A DNA stretch of 64,000 bases from BOG-1155 sp963717985 (lineage in GTDB: Bacteria > Desulfobacterota > Syntrophorhabdia > Syntrophorhabdales > WCHB1-27): positions 744,001 through 808,000 of the forward strand of contig CAVQYC010000004.1 in NCBI GenBank assembly GCA_963717985.1. The letters are read 5' to 3'. How positions within the stretch are numbered: position 1 is the stretch's first letter; each line of letters opens with the position of its first letter. Below the pieces are notes generated by a model that was not told the DNA's origin, did not search any database, and saw nothing but the letters and a program-made list of their open reading frames with translations. Below are positions 60,602-64,000 of the stretch, piece by piece. Position numbers and translations under genes: made by a program.

Positions 60602-61990
60602 GAAAAAACGCGCAGGTTGTTGCTGCAATATAATTATGTCACCCCTTAGCTGCAATATGAAAATGTCACCCCCGCCGATAACAAGGGGCACCGAGGGGAG
60701 GTGCTCCGGTGAGAAAAGGAGTGACGTTCATGACGGAAGAGGTAAGGCGGTACGGCGTGGTAGCGGCGGCATTGGACGGCAGGATGATGAACGGAGAGGC
60801 TGCGGCGGCGTTAGGCGTCTCCCTCCGCCAGCTAAAGAGGATCAAGGCTAAAGTGAAGAAGGAAGGACCTTCCGGAATTAAGCACGGCAACAGCGGGCGC
60901 CCTTCCTGCAGAGCTTTCCCTGCCGGGATGAAAGAGCGGGCGATGAAGCTCGCCAATGAGAAGTATTTCGACTTCAACTTCTCCCACCTCTCGGAGATGC
61001 TGGAAGAGCAGGAAGGGATAAAGATCAACCGCGAGACCTTGCGGCAATGGCTTCGTCCTGAAGGGTTCGGAGGAAAGGTCCGGAAGCAGCGCAGACATAG
61101 GAAGAGAAGAAAACGATCGGAGAAGGAAGGCCATATGCTCTTTTTGGACGGCTCTCCCCATGCGTGGTTCGGGGAGGAAAAGACAACGCTCCTTCTGTCT
61201 ACGGACGACTCGACGGGGAAGCCTCTTTATGGGCTGTTTCGAAAGGAAGAAGACCTGGAGGGCTGTTTTGGCGTATGCAAAGAGGTCTTTGCCCGTTTCG
61301 GCCGGCCCTCGGTCTTCTATCTCGATCGGGCCTCCCAGTTTAAAACCACCCGGCATAAGAGCGATTCTGTCGAGCCTACCCAGTTCCAGAGAGCCATGAG
61401 CGAGCTGGGGATACGGCTCATCTTTGCCCATTCTGCTCAAGCCAGAGGAAGAGGCGAGAGGATCAACAGGACCTTCCAGGACAGGCTTGTCGCTGAGCTT
61501 CGGCTTAAGAATATCGCCGACCGCGAAGGGGCGACGAAGTATCTGAACGAAACCTTCATCCCCAAGTACGCTCGGCTCTTCGGCGTTGCCCCGGAAGACC
61601 CGAAGCCTGCATGGAGACCGCTTCCTCAAGACGCGGACATGCGGAACATCCTTTGTAAGCGATATGAGGCAAAGGTCAATTACGACAACACGATCTCGGT
61701 CGACGGACAGGCGATCCAACTGTTCCCGACAAAGACGAGGCTGAGCTTTGCCAAGGCTTCCGTTACGGCGAATCATTGGCTCGACGGAAGCTGGCATGTC
61801 TTTCATCATACGGCGGGAGAGGTTCCCTGCAAGCCTATCGAAGGACGCGTCCGGCCGGGGTCCTACATGCGCCCAGGGCCGGCGAGCGAAGCGAGAGCGT
61901 CTCTATGAAAAGGGCCAAGGGGGGGTGACATATTCACGTTGCAAAAAGGGTGACATTTTTATGTTGCAATAACAGAAAAAACGCGCAGGT
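60602..61990 (+). mobile_element. Insertion sequence copy 2 (IS1202-like), with 16-bp target duplication
   Basis: The element is 60618-61974 (1357 bp), identical to copy 1 but inverted relative to it. The direct duplication GAAAAAACGCGCAGGT lies at 60602-60617 and 61975-61990. Subterminal words at 60622-60645 and 60649-60672 (GCTGCAATAT...ATGTCACCCC) repeat every 27 bases; the other end has the equivalent pair. Both target sites contain AAGAAAAA. Confidence 0.9.
60730..61908 (+). CDS. DDE transposase, IS1202-like (copy 2)
   Basis: 392 residues, identical to the copy at 42699-43877: helix-turn-helix near the start, DDE core with LFLDGSPHAW, YLDRASQF and RGRGERINRTFQDRL. ATG 60730 follows AAGGAG by 8 bases. 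Intact, so both copies could be active. Confidence 0.92.
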   Translation: MTEEVRRYGVVAAALDGRMMNGEAAAALGVSLRQLKRIKAKVKKEGPSGIKHGNSGRPSCRAFPAGMKERAMKLANEKYFDFNFSHLSEMLEEQEGIKINRETLRQWLRPEGFGGKVRKQRRHRKRRKRSEKEGHMLFLDGSPHAWFGEEKTTLLLSTDDSTGKPLYGLFRKEEDLEGCFGVCKEVFARFGRPSVFYLDRASQFKTTRHKSDSVEPTQFQRAMSELGIRLIFAHSAQARGRGERINRTFQDRLVAELRLKNIADREGATKYLNETFIPKYARLFGVAPEDPKPAWRPLPQDADMRNILCKRYEAKVNYDNTISVDGQAIQLFPTKTRLSFAKASVTANHWLDGSWHVFHHTAGEVPCKPIEGRVRPGSYMRPGPASEARASL

Positions 61991-62036
61991 CCGCAAAAAA
62001 AGAAATTGCTCTCTCTTTCCCTCGTTCCTCCCAAGA

Positions 62037-62657
62037 TCACACGGGCAGAGTCGTGGCGGCGGATTTTTTCCAAATACCGCAGATGCCGTCGAGAAGAAGA
62101 TCGAACATCATTTGTGACAATTGTTTGGGATTCAGCGGGCTGTGCGGGTTATACCAGGCATAGATCGAGTTACACATACCGAGGAGAATAAACGTGATGG
62201 CCGTCACCTCGTTCTTTCCGGCCGAAGAGCCCAAGTATTCGGAGAGCACATCCGCTGTAATGCGGAAATATTGCCTCTGCTTCACAGTAATCTTCTTAAA
62301 AGACTTCGGCGGAAGGTTGTGCACCGCGTTGATCAGGGTTTTTGCCTCAGAGACATGCTTCGGATACAACTCGACATGACGCAGGATCACCCTTTTCACT
62401 TTTTCCAGCCCGTCGTCCATATTGCCGAGATCTTCGGCCAGGTCTTTCAGCACGGTGTCCATAAAATTGTCCACAATAAAATAAAGTACTTCTGTCTTGC
62501 TGGGGAAGTAATGATATATGCCGCCTTTGCTCAACTTCGCAGCAGCCGCAATATCCTCCATGCTCGTTTCCGCGTATCCCTTTTTGCTGAAGAAATCCGC
62601 GGCAATCTTCGCGATGGCGGTCCGCTTCCTATTGACGGATCTTTTATCGTCGGTCAT
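62037..62657 (-). CDS. TetR-family regulator
   Basis: 206 residues. The N-terminal TetR HTH is plain (IAADFFSKKGYAETSMEDIAAAAKLSKGGIYHYFPSKTEVLYFIV). The ligand domain resembles FadR/AcrR-like regulators of fatty or aromatic acid metabolism. It is transcribed the same way as the acyl-CoA synthetase upstream and may regulate it. Confidence 0.9.
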   Translation of the reverse strand: MTDDKRSVNRKRTAIAKIAADFFSKKGYAETSMEDIAAAAKLSKGGIYHYFPSKTEVLYFIVDNFMDTVLKDLAEDLGNMDDGLEKVKRVILRHVELYPKHVSEAKTLINAVHNLPPKSFKKITVKQRQYFRITADVLSEYLGSSAGKNEVTAITFILLGMCNSIYAWYNPHSPLNPKQLSQMMFDLLLDGICGIWKKSAATTLPV

Positions 62658-62774
62658 AACGCCCTAATTATAGCACAACACCAAAAAGATTAGGAGGTCA
62701 ATAGCATCTATCAGCGACGATAAAAAGTCGTCGTCTGTCTGTCTGTCTGTAACTGTGCTATAGCCATTCCTCTC

Positions 62775-62799
62775 AAAAAGCCCCGCTTCCCTCCGGGGC
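62775..62799 (-). terminator. Intrinsic terminator of the acyl-CoA synthetase gene
   Basis: On the minus strand GCCCCG and CGGGGC (62780-62785, 62794-62799) pair around an 8-base loop, and the stem is followed by TTTTT (complement of 62775-62779). It lies 119 bases after the stop of the AMP-binding gene and before the TetR gene. Confidence 0.75.
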
Positions 62800-62836
62800 G
62801 TCCTTATGATTATGTGCCGAACAAGACACGTCAGGG

Positions 62837-62910
62837 GGCGGAAACTGCCGGAGCCTTCCTCTCATCAAAAGGAAAAACCTAAAAATATGAAGACTGCCGC
62901 AGTTTCCGCC
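62837..62910. repeat. 12-bp inverted repeat beyond the acyl-CoA synthetase stop
   Basis: GGCGGAAACTGC (62837-62848) and GCAGTTTCCGCC (62899-62910) are perfect inverted repeats 50 bases apart. It lies between the stop codon and the terminator. Confidence 0.55.
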
Positions 62911-62917
62911 TTACGTC

Positions 62918-64000
62918 CTATACGTGGTCTTTCCACAAACCGAATTTTTCCCTCAGGATCCGGTGCAGGATCTTGCCGGCACCGGAGCGCGGCATCTCCT
63001 CGTCCTTGATGAAGATGACGTTCTTGGGCACCTTGAAGCCCGCGATCTTGCCTTTGCAGAAGCTCGTGATCTCCTCGGGTGTCGCTGTCTGCCCCTCATG
63101 GAGCACTACGACCGCCATCACCTGCTCGCCCCACTTCTCGTGGGGCACGCCGATGACCGCCACGTCCTTCACCTTGGGGTTGCCGCCCACGCAGTTCTCC
63201 ACTTCTGTAGGGAAGATATTTTCCCCACCGGAGATAATCATGTTGGCCTTTCTGTCGACCAGGTAGATGTAGCCCTCTTCGTCCCTCATCCCCATGTCGC
63301 CTGCGCTGAAGTATTCGCCTTTCAGGGCAGCCGCGGTCTTTTCAGGCTCCTTCCAGTAGCCTTCCAGGAGCATGGGGCTTCGGGAATAAAGCTCTCCGAC
63401 CTTGTTCGGCCCGGTGATGAGGTTGTCTTCATCGTCATAGAACCGTATCACGTCAGAACCGATCACCTCCCGGCCGCAGGAGCCGAGTTTCGTGAGCTGC
63501 TCGTGGGGCTTCAATATGGTGACGATGCCGGCCTCAGTCGAGCCATAGGCCTCATAGAGCTCTGAGTTCTTGAACATGTCGAGAATGCCCAGCTTCGTGT
63601 CCTTCCGTGCGGGGGCCGACGAGATGAGGAGCTTTTTGACAGAGGTGAGGTCGTACTTCTTCTTCACCTCATCGGGCAGGGCGAGCATCATGATGTAGTG
63701 GGTGGGCACCAGAGAGGTGAAGGTGACCTTATGGTCGGAGAAAGTTTTCAGGAGGTTCTCCGGGTTGAAGCTCACCATATTGTAGGCCATGACCGTCCCA
63801 CCCACCCATGTGACCACGTAGGAGTAGAAAAGGGAGTTCACATGGCAGCAGGGCATGACGAGAAGGTTGACATCGTCGGTCTTGAAGTCGTGGTCGAAGA
63901 TCGAGATGAAGTACTGGGCGAAGAGGGAGGCGTGGGATTTCATCACGCCCTTCGGTTTGCCCGTGGTGCCGCCCGTGTACATGATGACCCAGATGTCGTC
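62918..64000 (-). CDS. AMP-dependent acyl-CoA synthetase, N-terminus beyond the window
   Basis: The reverse strand is open to the window edge. WVIMYTGGTTGKPKGVMKSH is the AMP-binding P-loop, YEAYGSTEAGIV the second motif and GEYFSAGDMGMRDEEGYIYLVDRKANMIISGGENIFPTEVE the hinge; PRSGAGKILHRILRE holds the catalytic Lys. A class I adenylate-forming ligase of the long-chain or aromatic-acid type. The first 150-200 residues are outside. Confidence 0.93.
   Translation of the reverse strand, partial: DDIWVIMYTGGTTGKPKGVMKSHASLFAQYFISIFDHDFKTDDVNLLVMPCCHVNSLFYSYVVTWVGGTVMAYNMVSFNPENLLKTFSDHKVTFTSLVPTHYIMMLALPDEVKKKYDLTSVKKLLISSAPARKDTKLGILDMFKNSELYEAYGSTEAGIVTILKPHEQLTKLGSCGREVIGSDVIRFYDDEDNLITGPNKVGELYSRSPMLLEGYWKEPEKTAAALKGEYFSAGDMGMRDEEGYIYLVDRKANMIISGGENIFPTEVENCVGGNPKVKDVAVIGVPHEKWGEQVMAVVVLHEGQTATPEEITSFCKGKIAGFKVPKNVIFIKDEEMPRSGAGKILHRILREKFGLWKDHV

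Noticed and set aside
42617..61990. Composite transposon formed by the two identical insertion sequences
   Set aside because: Each copy has its own distinct 16-bp duplication directly at both of its ends, so each inserted independently; a composite would show one duplication at the outer ends only.

Overview
The window looks like a contig from an anaerobic, moderately GC-rich Gram-negative bacterium, most like the syntrophic deltaproteobacterial lineages (Desulfobacterota, for example Syntrophorhabdia). This is inferred from gene content: Tat export, ferredoxin-linked 2-oxoacid oxidoreductase, ADP-forming acyl-CoA synthetase, a Liv transporter with aldehyde dehydrogenase and SDR enzymes, and many toxin-antitoxin modules. 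No rRNA or tRNA gene was seen, so the taxonomy is tentative.

Layout. 1-5.9 kb is core: the 5' end of an ExeA-type ATPase (minus), a CoA-binding protein, then a tightly overlapping tatA-tatC-glmU-glmS block. 6.0-27.9 kb is an accessory island: about a dozen complete, broken or orphan toxin-antitoxin modules (AbrB/PIN, HigBA, DUF433/DUF5615, Panacea, MNT/HEPN, BrnT, DUF6516/HTH), an IS1-like element, an IS110-type transposase, REP-like repeats, a ClpP-fold SDH proteinase and, at its centre, a four-gene operon (SNF2-type helicase, DUF3883 protein, Fic protein, DUF1156 DNA methylase) that resembles an unclassified anti-phage or restriction-like system. A 13-bp tandem repeat occurs at both edges of the island.

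28-33 kb holds an SRPBCC protein, a cytidylate-kinase-like/BON protein, a korDABC-type operon with about five frameshifts, and an ACT protein. 33-42.4 kb is mostly core: cold-shock protein, DnaJ/CbpA, FmdB zinc ribbon, YrdC-like protein, methyltransferase, amidohydrolase, HAD phosphatase, NlpC/P60, thioredoxin-like protein, ADP-forming acyl-CoA synthetase and GNAT.

42.6-62.0 kb is bounded by two identical 1357-bp insertion sequences in opposite orientation, each with its own 16-bp target duplication. Between them lies a probable catabolic and transport unit (SDR, aldehyde dehydrogenase, livGFHMK-like transporter, second SDR) followed by a FIST-domain sensor kinase and an ANTAR response regulator. 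An intrinsic terminator lies in the leader of the first SDR, so antitermination by the ANTAR protein is a reasonable hypothesis. An MgtA-type ATPase with a coupled PTS EIIA-like protein follows. The window ends with a TetR regulator and a partial acyl-CoA synthetase.
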